Source of the DNA: Enterococcus thailandicus
Lineage (GTDB): Bacteria; Bacillota; Bacilli; Lactobacillales; Enterococcaceae
Length of the DNA: 64,000 bases
Direction: 5' to 3'
Assembly: GCF_001886265.1 (NCBI RefSeq)
Contig: NZ_JXLE01000011.1
Location: forward strand, 1-64,000
The notes below the pieces were generated by a model that saw nothing but the letters and a program-made list of their open reading frames with translations, was not told where the DNA came from and searched no databases. Position numbers and translations under genes: made by a program. The first letter of the stretch is position 1, and each line of letters starts with the position of its first letter. This document shows positions 17,121 through 26,390 of the stretch, piece after piece.

Positions 17121-17142
17121 TGGTTAGTGTGAGGAGGAGCAG

Positions 17143-17583
17143 ATGTCTTTAGAAGAAATTAGTCATGTTTTATATCAAATTAAAGTAGCAGATCAAAAGA
17201 TTATTCAAATTTTTGAAGAGAATATTGGATTGAGTTTGACGCGTTATGAATTATTAACGCTTTTAAGAGAAAAGAATCCTTGTTCACAAAATACGCTACA
17301 ATCATTCTTACAAATCGATCAAGGAGCGGTAACTAGGCACCTGAAATTATTAGAAACAAAGGGTTACGTTACACGACAACGAAATCCTTTAAATAATCGT
17401 GAGGTAGTTGTTACCCTCACCGCTAAAGCAGAAGAGAAACTTTCAAACTGCGAAAGAGAGCACACGGATATGGCTAGCATTTTATCGCCGGCATTTGAAC
17501 CAGAAGAAATGTCACAGCTATTAGTGTTGCTTAATAAATTAAATACGCAATTATCAGCAATCAAAACGAAAGAAGTGGAATAA
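17143..17583 (+). CDS. MarR-family transcriptional regulator
   Basis: A 146-residue winged-helix regulator. The HTH is CSQNTLQSFLQIDQGAVTRHLKLLETKGYV and the wing RNPLNNREVVVTLT follows. GGAGGAG precedes the ATG. It is cotranscribed with the nitroreductase gene 1 nt downstream and has two palindromic operators at its own promoter, so it probably represses both genes until a quinone, nitro compound or similar electrophile is present. The inducer is inferred. Confidence 0.88.
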   Translation: MSLEEISHVLYQIKVADQKIIQIFEENIGLSLTRYELLTLLREKNPCSQNTLQSFLQIDQGAVTRHLKLLETKGYVTRQRNPLNNREVVVTLTAKAEEKLSNCEREHTDMASILSPAFEPEEMSQLLVLLNKLNTQLSAIKTKEVE

Positions 17584-17584
17584 A

Positions 17585-18214
17585 ATGGAAAAAGCAAAAG
17601 ATTTTTCAACAATTATGTATGGCAGAAAATCCGTCCGAGTGTACGATGAAACTTATAAAATCCCCCATGAAGAAATGTTAACCATGATTCAGAAAGCAAC
17701 CACAGCTCCTTCTTCAGTGAACATGCAACCATGGCGTTTTGTTGTTGCAGAAAGTGACGAAGCAAAAGAAAAATTGCGTCCACTGATTCGTTTCAATACA
17801 AAACAAAATGATACATCTTCAGCTATGGTGATGATTTTTGGTGATCTAGAATGTTATGAATATGGTGAAGAAATCTACAATCAAGCATATGAAGCTGGCA
17901 AGATGCCAAAAGAAGTTCGTGATCATCAATTGGCAGCAATCATTCCTTACTACAAATCATTTTCTAAATCAGAAATGAACGATATAGTCAAAGTTGATTC
18001 TAGTCTTGCTGCAATGCAATTCATGTTGGTCGCACGTGAACACGGGTACGAAACGAATCCAATTGGTGGATTTGAAGCAGACCAACTAGCAGAAGCTTTT
18101 GATTTGGAGAAAGAAAGATACGTACCAGTAATCATTTTATCCATCGGAAAAGCAGTAGAAGAAGGGTATGAGTCTGTTCGCTTAGCTGCTGACAAACTAA
18201 CTACTTTCAAATAA
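17585..18214 (+). CDS. nitroreductase-family FMN oxidoreductase
   Basis: A 209-residue flavoprotein. The N-terminal GRKSVRVYD and PSSVNMQPWRFVV motifs bind FMN and the C-terminal IGGFEADQ and PVIILSIGK segments match the family. It probably reduces nitroaromatics or quinones using NAD(P)H. It starts 1 nt after the marR stop, with a weak ribosome site of its own, so it depends on translational coupling. Confidence 0.87.
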   Translation: MEKAKDFSTIMYGRKSVRVYDETYKIPHEEMLTMIQKATTAPSSVNMQPWRFVVAESDEAKEKLRPLIRFNTKQNDTSSAMVMIFGDLECYEYGEEIYNQAYEAGKMPKEVRDHQLAAIIPYYKSFSKSEMNDIVKVDSSLAAMQFMLVAREHGYETNPIGGFEADQLAEAFDLEKERYVPVIILSIGKAVEEGYESVRLAADKLTTFK

Positions 18215-18338
18215 ATTCCCATTTTTTAAGTACTCAAGTCAAGATTTATTTATTTTATGATAAATAAAATAAATGCTTACGAGAATTTTTTGTCTGTGCT
18301 ACGATAATCCTCGTGACAAAATGAAAGGAATGATTTGA

Positions 18339-18782
18339 GTGCCTACAAATAAAAAAGAAGGAATTATTTTTACTACGATGATGTGCTTTTCAATGGTTTT
18401 TGGAATGAGCATCTATAATTTATGGTTACATCAGGAGCTTTACTTCACAAAATTTATGATAGGGCTACTTCCAGGATTTATTGTTGCCTTCATATTAGAT
18501 GTTTTTGTCATCGGTGTTTTAGCAAAAAAAATTGCATTTAAACTGCCACTGAATCCAGAAAAAAAAGTACCTATTATCTTAACAATTTCTTGTTTAATGG
18601 TCACTGGCATGGTTACTTGTATGTCACTTTTTGGTGTAATAATGGAACAAGGAATCTCGGATAATTTATTACCGGCGTATCTGAACGCTTGGAAAATGAA
18701 TGTCATTGTAGCTTTACCTTTACAACTCCTTTTCGTAGGACCTTTTTCTCGAAAAGTATTGAACATCATCCAAACAAAATAA
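18339..18782 (+). CDS. DUF2798-like membrane protein
   Basis: A 147-residue protein with four membrane helices in two similar halves, each with a small-residue-rich helix pair, as in the DUF2798 family. Function is not known. GTG 18339 has AAAGGAATG upstream. It is a single gene ended by a strong shared terminator. Confidence 0.7.
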   Translation: MPTNKKEGIIFTTMMCFSMVFGMSIYNLWLHQELYFTKFMIGLLPGFIVAFILDVFVIGVLAKKIAFKLPLNPEKKVPIILTISCLMVTGMVTCMSLFGVIMEQGISDNLLPAYLNAWKMNVIVALPLQLLFVGPFSRKVLNIIQTK

Positions 18783-18824
18783 AAATAGAGTGTGTCATCT
18801 CAACAGGTGACACACTCTATTTTT
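18781..18824. terminator. perfect bidirectional terminator
   Basis: Perfect 17-bp arms (18781-18797 and 18808-18824) with A5 and T5 ends lie between the convergent DUF2798 and padR genes. Confidence 0.9.
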
Positions 18825-19338
18825 ATTCAAAGAAAGCTTGCATTTGATCTCTTACCTGTTGGCACCATAAAATTTCTTGTTGGCAAAGAAGAACTTTTCG
18901 TTTGATGACGACATAGCGTCCAAAGTCTTCTTTTTTCGTTGAGGTAAGGCCATCTAATTTGGCTTGGTTTTTTTGAAGTATTTTATTCAATTGTTGTTCA
19001 CGTGTAAATAGCAAACCATTTGCTGTGTTTTTATCTAATGTAGAAAAGGCATAGATTTTTGCTAAAAATTCGTCTTTTTGTGTTGGTGAGGGTGTCTCTT
19101 CCTTAATCCATTCTTCAACGAGTAAACGTCCTTCATTCGTTAGCTCATAAATTTTTTTTTGTGAATGCTGCTCGTTATCTAAGATAGACAAGTAACCTTG
19201 TTGCTCGAGTTTCGCTAAAGTTGTGTAAATTTGACTATGGTGTGCCTCCCAGAAAATATTAATCAATTGTTTTAACTCATAGCCAGATCGTGGCTTTGTT
19301 AAAAGAACACACAATAGAATATAAGATAAAGTATTCAC
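18823..19338 (-). CDS. PadR-family transcriptional regulator
   Basis: A 171-residue regulator with an N-terminal winged helix (SGYELKQLINIFWEAHHSQIYTTLAKLEQQGYL) and a helical C-terminal dimerisation domain, the two-domain PadR layout. It is divergent from an MFS exporter gene, and a long inverted repeat containing the PadR-type ATGT...ACAT core lies over the exporter promoter. It most likely represses the exporter until a toxic substrate binds. Confidence 0.88.
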   Translation of the reverse strand: MNTLSYILLCVLLTKPRSGYELKQLINIFWEAHHSQIYTTLAKLEQQGYLSILDNEQHSQKKIYELTNEGRLLVEEWIKEETPSPTQKDEFLAKIYAFSTLDKNTANGLLFTREQQLNKILQKNQAKLDGLTSTKKEDFGRYVVIKRKVLLCQQEILWCQQVRDQMQAFFE

Positions 19339-19387
19339 TGAGTAATACTCCTTTCTCCGTTTTTTTTTATTATATCATAAAAAATAT

Positions 19388-19435
19388 ACTCAAATTACAT
19401 GTGCATATTGACATGTAATTTGAGTCATGTATGAT
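19388..19435 (+). promoter_or_regulatory. MFS exporter promoter covered by PadR-type operator
   Basis: ACTCAAATTACATGT (19388-19402) and ACATGTAATTTGAGT (19411-19425) are perfect 15-bp arms with an 8-bp spacer. The promoter TTGACA (19408-19413), 16 bp, TATGAT (19430-19435) lies within and beside it, so bound regulator would block RNA polymerase. Confidence 0.85.
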
Positions 19436-19450
19436 GCTAGGTAGAGGGGA

Positions 19451-20647
19451 ATGATAAATTTGGAGAATAAAATTGAACTGGAAGAACAAACTTCCGAGAA
19501 AAATTCAGCATTGGTTGTGGCTGCAACCTGTATGATTGCTTTTATGGGAGTAGGATTAGTTGATCCCATTTTAAAAACAATTGCTTTACAATTAAATGCG
19601 ACGCCTGCAGAAACCACGCTTTTATTTACGAGTTATATGTTAGTAACAGGTGTAGTCATGTTATTTACGGGATTTCTATCTAGCAGAATTGGTTTGAAAA
19701 AAACATTGATGATGGGCTTGTTGATTATTGTGTTATTTGCCGGACTAGGTGGATTATCAAATAATATTGGTTTATTGATTGGCTTGCGTGCTGGTTGGGG
19801 GATCGGTAATGCACTGTTTGTTTCAACAGCGTTAGCAACAATTGTTAGTATTTTGGTAGGAAACACAGAGAAAGCAATCATGATGTATGAAGCTGCAATT
19901 GGCTGTGGAATGGCAATTGGTCCGTTGTTAGGTGGCGTACTAGGAAGTGGATCATGGAGATACCCATTCTTTGGTGTCGCCTTTTTAATGTTGTGTGCTT
20001 TTGTTGCATTGGCTATTTTATTGCCTGAAATTGAAAAACCGAAACGTAAGGTTCAATTTTTAGAAGGAGTGAAAGCTTTAGCTAATCATAAATTACGTTC
20101 AGTTGGTTTAATTGCATTACTATACAATTTTGGCTTTTTTACTTTGCTGGCATATGCGCCCTTTCTGTTAACTGGTTATACTGAGATGCAAGTGGGATTT
20201 ATCTTTTTTGGTTGGGGTGTGTTGTTGGCAATTTCTTCCATTTTTGTAGCACCATTTTTAGAAAGAAAGTATACAACGTACCGTACAATCATGACTGCTT
20301 TTGTTTTCTTTACATTTTGTTTGATCTTACTTGGTTTGGGAACATCAATTCCGATACTTGTACCAATCAGTATTGTGTTAGCAGGATTTTTCCAAGGAAT
20401 CATCAATACATTGTTAACAACTATTGCGATGGAAATTCCAGGTTTGGAGAGAAATGTGGCTTCTTCTAGTTATAGTTTTGTCCGCTTTTTTGGGGGAGCT
20501 TTGGCACCATTCATTGCGGGGAAAATAGGAGAAATCTTTGATGAAAAATATTCGTTTTATTTTGCAGCAATTATTGTTTTGTTAAGTTTAGGATTTATTG
20601 TTTATCATCGACAATATTTTGTAACAGAAGAAGGAAATCAGAAATAA
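19451..20647 (+). CDS. MFS drug-efflux-like transporter
   Basis: A 398-residue, 12-helix major facilitator with the loop motif GFLSSRIGLKK (motif A-like) and the helix-5 segment GCGMAIGPLLGGVLG (motif C, typical of antiporters that export). It probably exports a drug or toxic metabolite in exchange for protons. ATG 19451 sits very near AGGGG; an in-frame TTG at 19460 has better spacing and may be the real start. The divergent PadR gene and the operator between them point to substrate-induced expression. Confidence 0.85.
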   Translation: MINLENKIELEEQTSEKNSALVVAATCMIAFMGVGLVDPILKTIALQLNATPAETTLLFTSYMLVTGVVMLFTGFLSSRIGLKKTLMMGLLIIVLFAGLGGLSNNIGLLIGLRAGWGIGNALFVSTALATIVSILVGNTEKAIMMYEAAIGCGMAIGPLLGGVLGSGSWRYPFFGVAFLMLCAFVALAILLPEIEKPKRKVQFLEGVKALANHKLRSVGLIALLYNFGFFTLLAYAPFLLTGYTEMQVGFIFFGWGVLLAISSIFVAPFLERKYTTYRTIMTAFVFFTFCLILLGLGTSIPILVPISIVLAGFFQGIINTLLTTIAMEIPGLERNVASSSYSFVRFFGGALAPFIAGKIGEIFDEKYSFYFAAIIVLLSLGFIVYHRQYFVTEEGNQK

Positions 20648-20660
20648 AAATGAAAATGAA

Positions 20661-20705
20661 AAAGATTCTAGATGCTTCGTTATAAAGTTTCTAGGATTTT
20701 TTTTA
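20661..20705 (+). terminator. terminator after MFS gene
   Basis: AAAGATTCTAG pairs with CTAGGATTTTT (two wobbles), followed by a T-rich tail. It overlaps the end of the decayed gene on the other strand. Confidence 0.6.
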
Positions 20706-21068
20706 TTTTCTTGCTGCGCTGATCTGTACCTTGAATCAAAGTAAATACCGAAGCAATACCTAGATAAATCCAGCTACGCAAATTGAGTATTCTTACTCAA
20801 ATACTATAGCCAACTCGTTTGAGCCACTAGTAAAAAAGAATAATATCCGCTAAAATCAAAGGATAAAAGCTAGCAAGGATAGTATTTAAAAGAGAAGTGA
20901 GAGAAGATAATAGCAACCACATGCGCTAATTCATTAAAGGCAGAACAAATGCCAACTCTAAAAGGTTAATAAAAATATAAGATGGAAATTAAATCTAATG
21001 TAAATATTTTTTCTCTTATTGAACCAGTAACTAACAGGTAGCAATAAAAGAAATAAGATAGGAGTCAT
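20680..21068 (-). pseudogene. decayed small membrane-protein gene
   Basis: An ATG at 21068 preceded by AGGAGG opens MTPILFLLLLPVSYWFNKRK and runs about 36 codons to a stop. The reading then continues in other frames as hydrophobic segments (LELAFVLPLMN, then a Phe-rich stretch, then SWIYLGIASVF) and ends in GTDQRSKKIKKILETL at a TAA (20680-20682). At least two frameshifts and several stops are needed to join them. The intact gene would have encoded about 130 residues with three or four membrane helices and a basic tail. The family was not recognised. Confidence 0.6.
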
Positions 21069-21142
21069 AGTTATCCTCCTAAATTAGTGTCATCTATTAA
21101 TGTATCAGGTTTAGTGGGGAAATAGCGAGGAGTGAAGAAAAA

Positions 21143-21472
21143 ATGTTTGAAGAAGATTTTCGTGAAGTGGGGCTAACATTAGTTGAATTACCCATTGAAT
21201 TGATTGATGGACGACCAGTGTATCGAGGCTATCTTAAAGAATTACCGACAATCAATGCACAAGGTGAGTCTAGAAAAGTCATGCAACAAAAATTAGCAAC
21301 GATTTATCAAGCGTATCGTACAGAGATGCTGGAAGAATTGGAAGAAGAAAAAGAAAAGACGATGAACTTATCTGTTGATGAGTTGCTTCGATATTACGAC
21401 GGAGAGACATTTGATGGTTTTTCAATTAATGAAGGAAGTTCTGAGACAGATTCAGAAAATCATTGGAGTTAA
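21143..21472 (+). CDS. small acidic hypothetical protein
   Basis: A 109-residue protein. The middle part, RPVYRGYLKELPTINAQGESRKVMQQKLATIY, resembles a HicB-type antitoxin fold in outline, but no HicA toxin gene is adjacent and there is no DNA-binding tail. The C-terminus is acidic (SINEGSSETDSENHWS). The ribosome site GCGAGGAG lies before the ATG. Function unknown. Confidence 0.6.
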   Translation: MFEEDFREVGLTLVELPIELIDGRPVYRGYLKELPTINAQGESRKVMQQKLATIYQAYRTEMLEELEEEKEKTMNLSVDELLRYYDGETFDGFSINEGSSETDSENHWS

Positions 21473-21479
21473 TCAAATT

Positions 21480-21602
21480 AGGGAGTGGAACAAAACTAAA
21501 AATCCAGTCGTTCGTAATCTAGTTTTCAATAAAAAAGCCTAAATCAACGTTTTCAAAAACGAATTTTAGGCTTTTTTTATTTGGGCTAATTTTGTTCTAG
21601 CC
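21480..21602. repeat. about 120-bp inverted-repeat intergenic element with terminator
   Basis: Outer arms GGGAGTGGAACAAAACTA and the complement of TAATTTTGTTCTAGCCCC match at about 14 of 18 positions. Inside is a strong hairpin, AAAAAAGCCTAAA/TTTAGGCTTTTTT, that would terminate both convergent genes. The outer arms suggest a dispersed enterococcal intergenic element. Confidence 0.6.
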
Positions 21603-21607
21603 CCTAT

Positions 21608-21952
21608 TTAATGAAATGTGTGTTTCAAATGATCTTTATTCAATTGATATTTGTAAGTTAAATGGAAAAAACCTGCAATTAAAAGTGTGAATGTATATGG
21701 TAGCGAATAATTAAAAAATGATACGTAATTAATCGCTGCTAATAAACTCAAGGCTAACATATAGCTTACATAAAGTCGGATTAGTAATCCTTTTGGGCCG
21801 ATTTTTTCAAAATACTTTGTCCATTTTTCTCGCTGCATGCCTTGACTTCTTTTTTTTATCTGAAAGAAAAGTGTTAGTAAAGCTACACCAAAAAAAGCGG
21901 CAATGTTTAGGGAAAATAAATAGACTAAAAAGACGGTTAAAATTTCAAACAT
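21608..21952 (-). CDS. small membrane protein, unknown
   Basis: A 114-residue protein with three or four predicted membrane helices (about 5-30, 60-80, 84-100) and a basic cytoplasmic loop QIKKRSQGMQREKW. It ends in a His-rich tail, HLKHTFH. I do not recognise a family. It is a single gene between a terminator element and the proBA operon. Confidence 0.6.
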   Translation of the reverse strand: MFEILTVFLVYLFSLNIAAFFGVALLTLFFQIKKRSQGMQREKWTKYFEKIGPKGLLIRLYVSYMLALSLLAAINYVSFFNYSLPYTFTLLIAGFFHLTYKYQLNKDHLKHTFH

Positions 21953-22068
21953 GAGAATACCTTTCTATTAGTTGAATCATTAAAAAATAATTTAACTTTT
22001 TTTGCATAACTTATAGTGAGAGGAAACAACATATGATAACAAATGTTTCTTGTGAAACAAATTAGCTG

Positions 22069-23319
22069 TTACTCACGGACTTGGCCTTCGCCATAAATGA
22101 TATATTTTGTTGTAGTTAGTTCATTAAGTCCCATTGGTCCTCTTGCGTGTAATTTTTGCGTGGAGATACCAATCTCAGCACCAAATCCAAAAACAGTACC
22201 ATCAGTAAATCGGGTAGACGCATTAACATAGACTGCTGCGGCATCTACTTGATTTAAAAACATTTGACTAGCAGCATAGCTGTCTGTAACGATTGCTTCC
22301 GAATGTTTTGTGTTGTGGCGGTTGATATGGGTGATGGCTTCGTCGATTGAGTCGACGATTTTTACTGCTAAAACATAATCAAGATATTCTGTATCCCAAT
22401 CTTCGTCTGTTGCTAAAGATGCCGTTTCTAAATATTCTAGGGAGCGTTGATCTGCGCGTAATACAACGCCACTGTCGACTAATGCTTTTTCAATTACTGG
22501 CAAGAAAAAAGGTGCGACTTCTGCATGAATCAATAAAGTTTCAGCAGCATTACAAACAGAAGGACGAGAAGCTTTTGCATTGACGATAATTTTTTTTGCC
22601 ATTTCTAATTGTGCGTCTTTATCAATATAAATATGATTGTTTCCTGTACCAGTTTCGATAATTGGAACAGTTGCATGAGCTTTGACTCGTTGGATTAAAC
22701 TTGCTCCCCCACGAGGAATTAAAACATCTAAATAATCAGTCAGTTTCATCAGTTGATCAGCAACCTCGTGAGAAGTGTCTGTCACAAATTGAATTGCGTA
22801 AGGAGAATGTCCATTGTCCACCAAAACTTGTTGTAGGATTTCTACCAGTTTTTGATTGGACACAAAGGCTTCTTTTCCACCACGTAAGATAACTGCATTT
22901 CCAGATTTGAAAGCTAAGCTGGCAGCATCTGTTGTGACATTTGGTCGTGATTCATAAATAATTCCAATAACACCAAGAGGCACGCGTTTTTTTCCAATCA
23001 GCAAGCCGTCCTCATTTTTCCACATATGATCAACTTTTCCGATTGGATCGTCCAGTTGGGCAACCTTTCTCATTTCCTCTGCCATTGAATGAATTCGTTC
23101 AGATGTGAGTCTTAATCGGTCTTGCATCGTCTCGCTAATTTTATTTTGTGTTGCATGAGTCAAGTCTTCTTTGTTTGCTTCAAGAATAGCCACTTGATTT
23201 TCTTCAATCGCATCCGCCATTTTAAGTAACAAGTCATTTTTATCCGTTGTACTCATTAAAGCTAAAGTAGTAGCACTGCTTTTAGCATTTTCTCCGAGCT
23301 GTCTTAAATCGATCATCAT
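22069..23319 (-). CDS. proA: gamma-glutamyl phosphate reductase
   Basis: The 416-residue enzyme reduces glutamyl 5-phosphate to glutamate 5-semialdehyde with NADPH, step two of proline synthesis. It is an aldehyde-dehydrogenase-fold protein with the family motifs YESRPNVTTDAA, GNAVILRGGKEA, the catalytic Cys in SVCNAAETLL and FGAEIGISTQKLHARGPMG. It follows proB in the same direction with a 54-bp gap and a strong AAAGGAGG site before two adjacent ATG codons. Confidence 0.96.
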   Translation of the reverse strand: MMIDLRQLGENAKSSATTLALMSTTDKNDLLLKMADAIEENQVAILEANKEDLTHATQNKISETMQDRLRLTSERIHSMAEEMRKVAQLDDPIGKVDHMWKNEDGLLIGKKRVPLGVIGIIYESRPNVTTDAASLAFKSGNAVILRGGKEAFVSNQKLVEILQQVLVDNGHSPYAIQFVTDTSHEVADQLMKLTDYLDVLIPRGGASLIQRVKAHATVPIIETGTGNNHIYIDKDAQLEMAKKIIVNAKASRPSVCNAAETLLIHAEVAPFFLPVIEKALVDSGVVLRADQRSLEYLETASLATDEDWDTEYLDYVLAVKIVDSIDEAITHINRHNTKHSEAIVTDSYAASQMFLNQVDAAAVYVNASTRFTDGTVFGFGAEIGISTQKLHARGPMGLNELTTTKYIIYGEGQVRE

Positions 23320-23373
23320 AAATCCTCCTTTGTTTTTATAAAAGTGGGGCGAGTTCTCTCATCGAAAGGTCTT

Positions 23374-24174
23374 TTAGTTGTGCTTGAAAAAAGTACCGAT
23401 TTCTTTACCGGCTAAAATATCAAAAATGATTGCTGGATTTTTCCCGTTTGCAAGGACCATAGAGCGGTTTGCATCAAAAATTCGTTTTGCAGCTTGTAAT
23501 TTGCTGTGCATACCACCTGTTCCAAATGTACTTCCCGCACCACCAGCTTTTGCCATTAAATCGTCATTGATTTCTGTGACCAATGAGTACAGTTCAGCTT
23601 GAGCGTTAGTTGAGGGATTGTCAGAATAAAAGCCATCAATATCAGATAAGACAATCAATAAATCCGCCGTAACTAATTGAGTTACGATTGCAGAAAGTTG
23701 GTCATTGTCTCCAAATTTTGTCGAATGATCTAACTCATCGACTGCAACGGTGTCGTTTTCATTTACAATGGGGATTGCACCGAGAGCGAGAAGCTGCTCT
23801 AAAGTATTGGTTACGTTTTTTCTGCTTTCTGGAAAATCGATTACGTCACGTGTTACTAAAACTTGTGCAGTTTGCTGACCGTAAGTTGCAAACCGTTGAT
23901 TATAAATATTTATCAACTCACCTTGACCAATCGCGGCGATTGCTTGTTGTTCAGGAATCGTTTGTGGTCTTTGATTCAGATTCATTTTTGTCATTCCGAC
24001 CCCGACAGCACCAGAGGAAACCAAAATGATTTCTTTTCCGCGATTGCGTAAATCGGTTAAAACAAAAGCAAGTTGATCAATCGCAGCGAGATTTACTTTT
24101 CCATTCGGATAAATCAATGTGCTTGTTCCTACCTTGATGATAATTCGTTTTGCTTGAGTTAGTTCTTTGCGCAT
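23374..24174 (-). CDS. proB: glutamate 5-kinase
   Basis: This 266-residue amino-acid kinase phosphorylates glutamate in the first, feedback-inhibited step of proline synthesis. Motifs IIKVGTSTL, VSSGAVGVG, NENDTVAVDE, FGDNDQLSA and GTGGMHSKLQAA are complete. It lacks the C-terminal PUA domain found in longer homologues. It is the first gene of proBA; proC lies 20 kb away in this window. Confidence 0.96.
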   Translation of the reverse strand: MRKELTQAKRIIIKVGTSTLIYPNGKVNLAAIDQLAFVLTDLRNRGKEIILVSSGAVGVGMTKMNLNQRPQTIPEQQAIAAIGQGELINIYNQRFATYGQQTAQVLVTRDVIDFPESRKNVTNTLEQLLALGAIPIVNENDTVAVDELDHSTKFGDNDQLSAIVTQLVTADLLIVLSDIDGFYSDNPSTNAQAELYSLVTEINDDLMAKAGGAGSTFGTGGMHSKLQAAKRIFDANRSMVLANGKNPAIIFDILAGKEIGTFFKHN

Positions 24175-24413
24175 GAGACACCTCTAATAATTATTTGAAT
24201 AAATTTTGTATGTAATTTTTTTCTATTCTACTTGTTTTAGTGTCTAAAGTCATGTTTAAAAGAAGAAGTTTTTTTCAATTAAGAAGAAAAAAAGGTCTAT
24301 CTTTGAAAACTTTTCTACAGGATAACAGAATTTCTTGAAGATTTTGCAAAGAAAGGCCTTTGGTAGTGTGAATATGGTAAAATAAAACATAGTTTATTCT
24401 AGGGGGAAGATTC

Positions 24414-24947
24414 GTGAAAAAAAGAGGTTTTGAAGTTGTTTCTAACTATGCGAGTCAAGAAATCAATTTACCAAAAAGAGCAACACACCACGCTGCAGGA
24501 TATGATTTTGAAGCTGCGGCAGATATTATTATTCCAAGTATTTGGAAGTCAGGTATAAAAAATGGACTTACTACATTGATAAAATCAATGGGAGAAGAAG
24601 CAACAGCAATTGATGAAAAACAATTAAAACCTACTTTGGTGCCAACAGGTATCAAATCCTATATGGGAGAAGATGAATTTTTACAATTAGCTAATCGTTC
24701 AAGTAATCCTTTAAAACGGTTTTTGGTTTTAACAAATGGTGTTGGGGTCATTGATAGTGATTACTACAATAATCCAGATAATGAGGGACACATTATGTTC
24801 CAGTTTACTAATTTTGGTTTTAAAGATGTGATGATTAAAAAAGGTGAACGAATTGGTCAAGGCATTTTCTTGCCGTTTTTAAAGGCAGATCAAGATGAAA
24901 CAACAACAAGTCGAGAAGGCGGGTTTGGTTCTTCGAATAAAAACTAA
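24414..24947 (+). CDS. dut: dUTP diphosphatase (dUTPase)
   Basis: The enzyme hydrolyses dUTP to dUMP, keeping uracil out of DNA. All five trimeric-dUTPase motifs are visible: AAGYDFEAA, NRSS, GVIDSDYYNNPDNEGHI, KKGERIGQGIF and the C-terminal REGGFGSS arm. The 177-residue protein has an insertion of about 30 residues between motifs 1 and 2, so it is longer than the usual 140-150. GTG 24414 has AGGGGGAAG upstream. radA follows. Confidence 0.9.
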   Translation: MKKRGFEVVSNYASQEINLPKRATHHAAGYDFEAAADIIIPSIWKSGIKNGLTTLIKSMGEEATAIDEKQLKPTLVPTGIKSYMGEDEFLQLANRSSNPLKRFLVLTNGVGVIDSDYYNNPDNEGHIMFQFTNFGFKDVMIKKGERIGQGIFLPFLKADQDETTTSREGGFGSSNKN

Positions 24948-24987
24948 ATTGGCCAGAATTTATTAGCTATTTAAAGGAGGCGAGACA

Positions 24988-26361
24988 ATGGCAAAAAAAT
25001 CAAAGACACAATTTGTTTGTCAAAATTGTGGTTATGTGTCGCCTAAATTTTTGGGACGTTGCCCAAATTGTGGAAAATGGAATACGATGGTCGAAGAGAT
25101 TGAACAAGATACAAGTGATCGTCGAGTACGCACCAGTTTAACTGGTGAACGAGCAAAGCCTACCAAAATCGACGAAGTAGTCCCTAAAAAAGAGCCTCGT
25201 GTACAAACAAAGTTAACAGAGTTAAACCGTGTACTTGGGGGTGGGGTAGTTCCAGGCTCAATGGTATTGATTGGTGGAGATCCGGGGATTGGGAAGTCAA
25301 CGTTGCTTTTACAGGTATCTCAGCAATTAGCAGCTATTGGGGGAAAAGTTTTATATGTTTCTGGTGAAGAAAGTGCGGAACAAATTAAGCTTCGTGCGGA
25401 ACGATTAGGAAACATCGATACCGAATTTTATTTATATGCTGAAACAGATATGAATGAAATTAGTCATGCAATTGAACAGCTGAAACCAGACTATGTTATT
25501 ATCGACTCGATTCAAACAATGACTCAACCAGATATTACAAGTGCGGCTGGTAGTGTTAGCCAGGTAAGGGAAACAACTGCTGAATTGTTGAAAATTGCGA
25601 AGACTAATGGTATTGCTATTTTTATTGTTGGACATGTTACTAAAGAAGGCTCGATTGCGGGACCAAGAATGTTGGAGCATATGGTGGATACTGTTTTGTA
25701 TTTTGAAGGAGAAAAGCATCACAGTTTCCGAATTTTACGTGCGGTGAAAAATCGTTTTGGTTCAACGAATGAGATTGGTATTTTTGAAATGCGTGAACAT
25801 GGACTAGAAGAAGTATCTAATCCTTCTCAAATCTTTTTGGAAGAACGTTTAGATGGCGCAACTGGCTCAGCAATTGTTGTTGCAATGGAAGGTACTCGTC
25901 CAATTTTAGTAGAAATCCAAGCTTTAGTTACACCAACCATGTTTGGAAATGCGAAACGCACGACTACAGGTCTAGATTTTAATCGTGTTTCTTTGATTAT
26001 GGCAGTTTTGGAAAAACGAGCAGGATTGCTGTTACAAAATCAAGATGCTTACTTAAAAGCGGCTGGTGGAGTAAAATTAAATGAACCAGCAATTGATTTA
26101 GCGATTGCGGTAAGTATTGCATCAAGTTATAAAGAAAAAGGAACACAACCAACAGAATGTTTTATTGGCGAAATTGGGCTTACTGGTGAGATCCGACGTG
26201 TGAGTCATATTGAACAACGTGTCAAAGAGGTTCAAAAATTAGGATTTACGAAAGTCTATTTGCCAAAAAATAATCTAGGTGGGTGGAAGGCTCCTGTGGG
26301 TATTGAAGTTATTGGAGTCGCAACATTAAGCGAAACGCTTAAAAAAGTATTTCAAGCATAA
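24988..26361 (+). CDS. radA: DNA repair protein RadA (Sms)
   Basis: A 457-residue RecA-related ATPase that aids branch migration in recombination and repair. It has an N-terminal zinc finger (C11, C14, C25, C28), Walker [11 protein letters not shown] (96-105), the RadA-specific KNRFG motif and a C-terminal Lon-protease-like domain ([12 protein letters not shown]). AAAGGAGGCG precedes the ATG. dut, radA and yacL run in the same direction with short gaps. Confidence 0.97.
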   Translation: MAKKSKTQFVCQNCGYVSPKFLGRCPNCGKWNTMVEEIEQDTSDRRVRTSLTGERAKPTKIDEVVPKKEPRVQTKLTELNRVLGGGVVPGSMVLIGGDPGIGKSTLLLQVSQQLAAIGGKVLYVSGEESAEQIKLRAERLGNIDTEFYLYAETDMNEISHAIEQLKPDYVIIDSIQTMTQPDITSAAGSVSQVRETTAELLKIAKTNGIAIFIVGHVTKEGSIAGPRMLEHMVDTVLYFEGEKHHSFRILRAVKNRFGSTNEIGIFEMREHGLEEVSNPSQIFLEERLDGATGSAIVVAMEGTRPILVEIQALVTPTMFGNAKRTTTGLDFNRVSLIMAVLEKRAGLLLQNQDAYLKAAGGVKLNEPAIDLAIAVSIASSYKEKGTQPTECFIGEIGLTGEIRRVSHIEQRVKEVQKLGFTKVYLPKNNLGGWKAPVGIEVIGVATLSETLKKVFQA

Positions 26362-26390
26362 AAATAAAAAAATGAAATGGAGGAACAACT

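Noticed and set aside
21143-21472. HicB antitoxin and a toxin-antitoxin pair
   Set aside because: Only a loose outline match; no HicA-like gene beside it.
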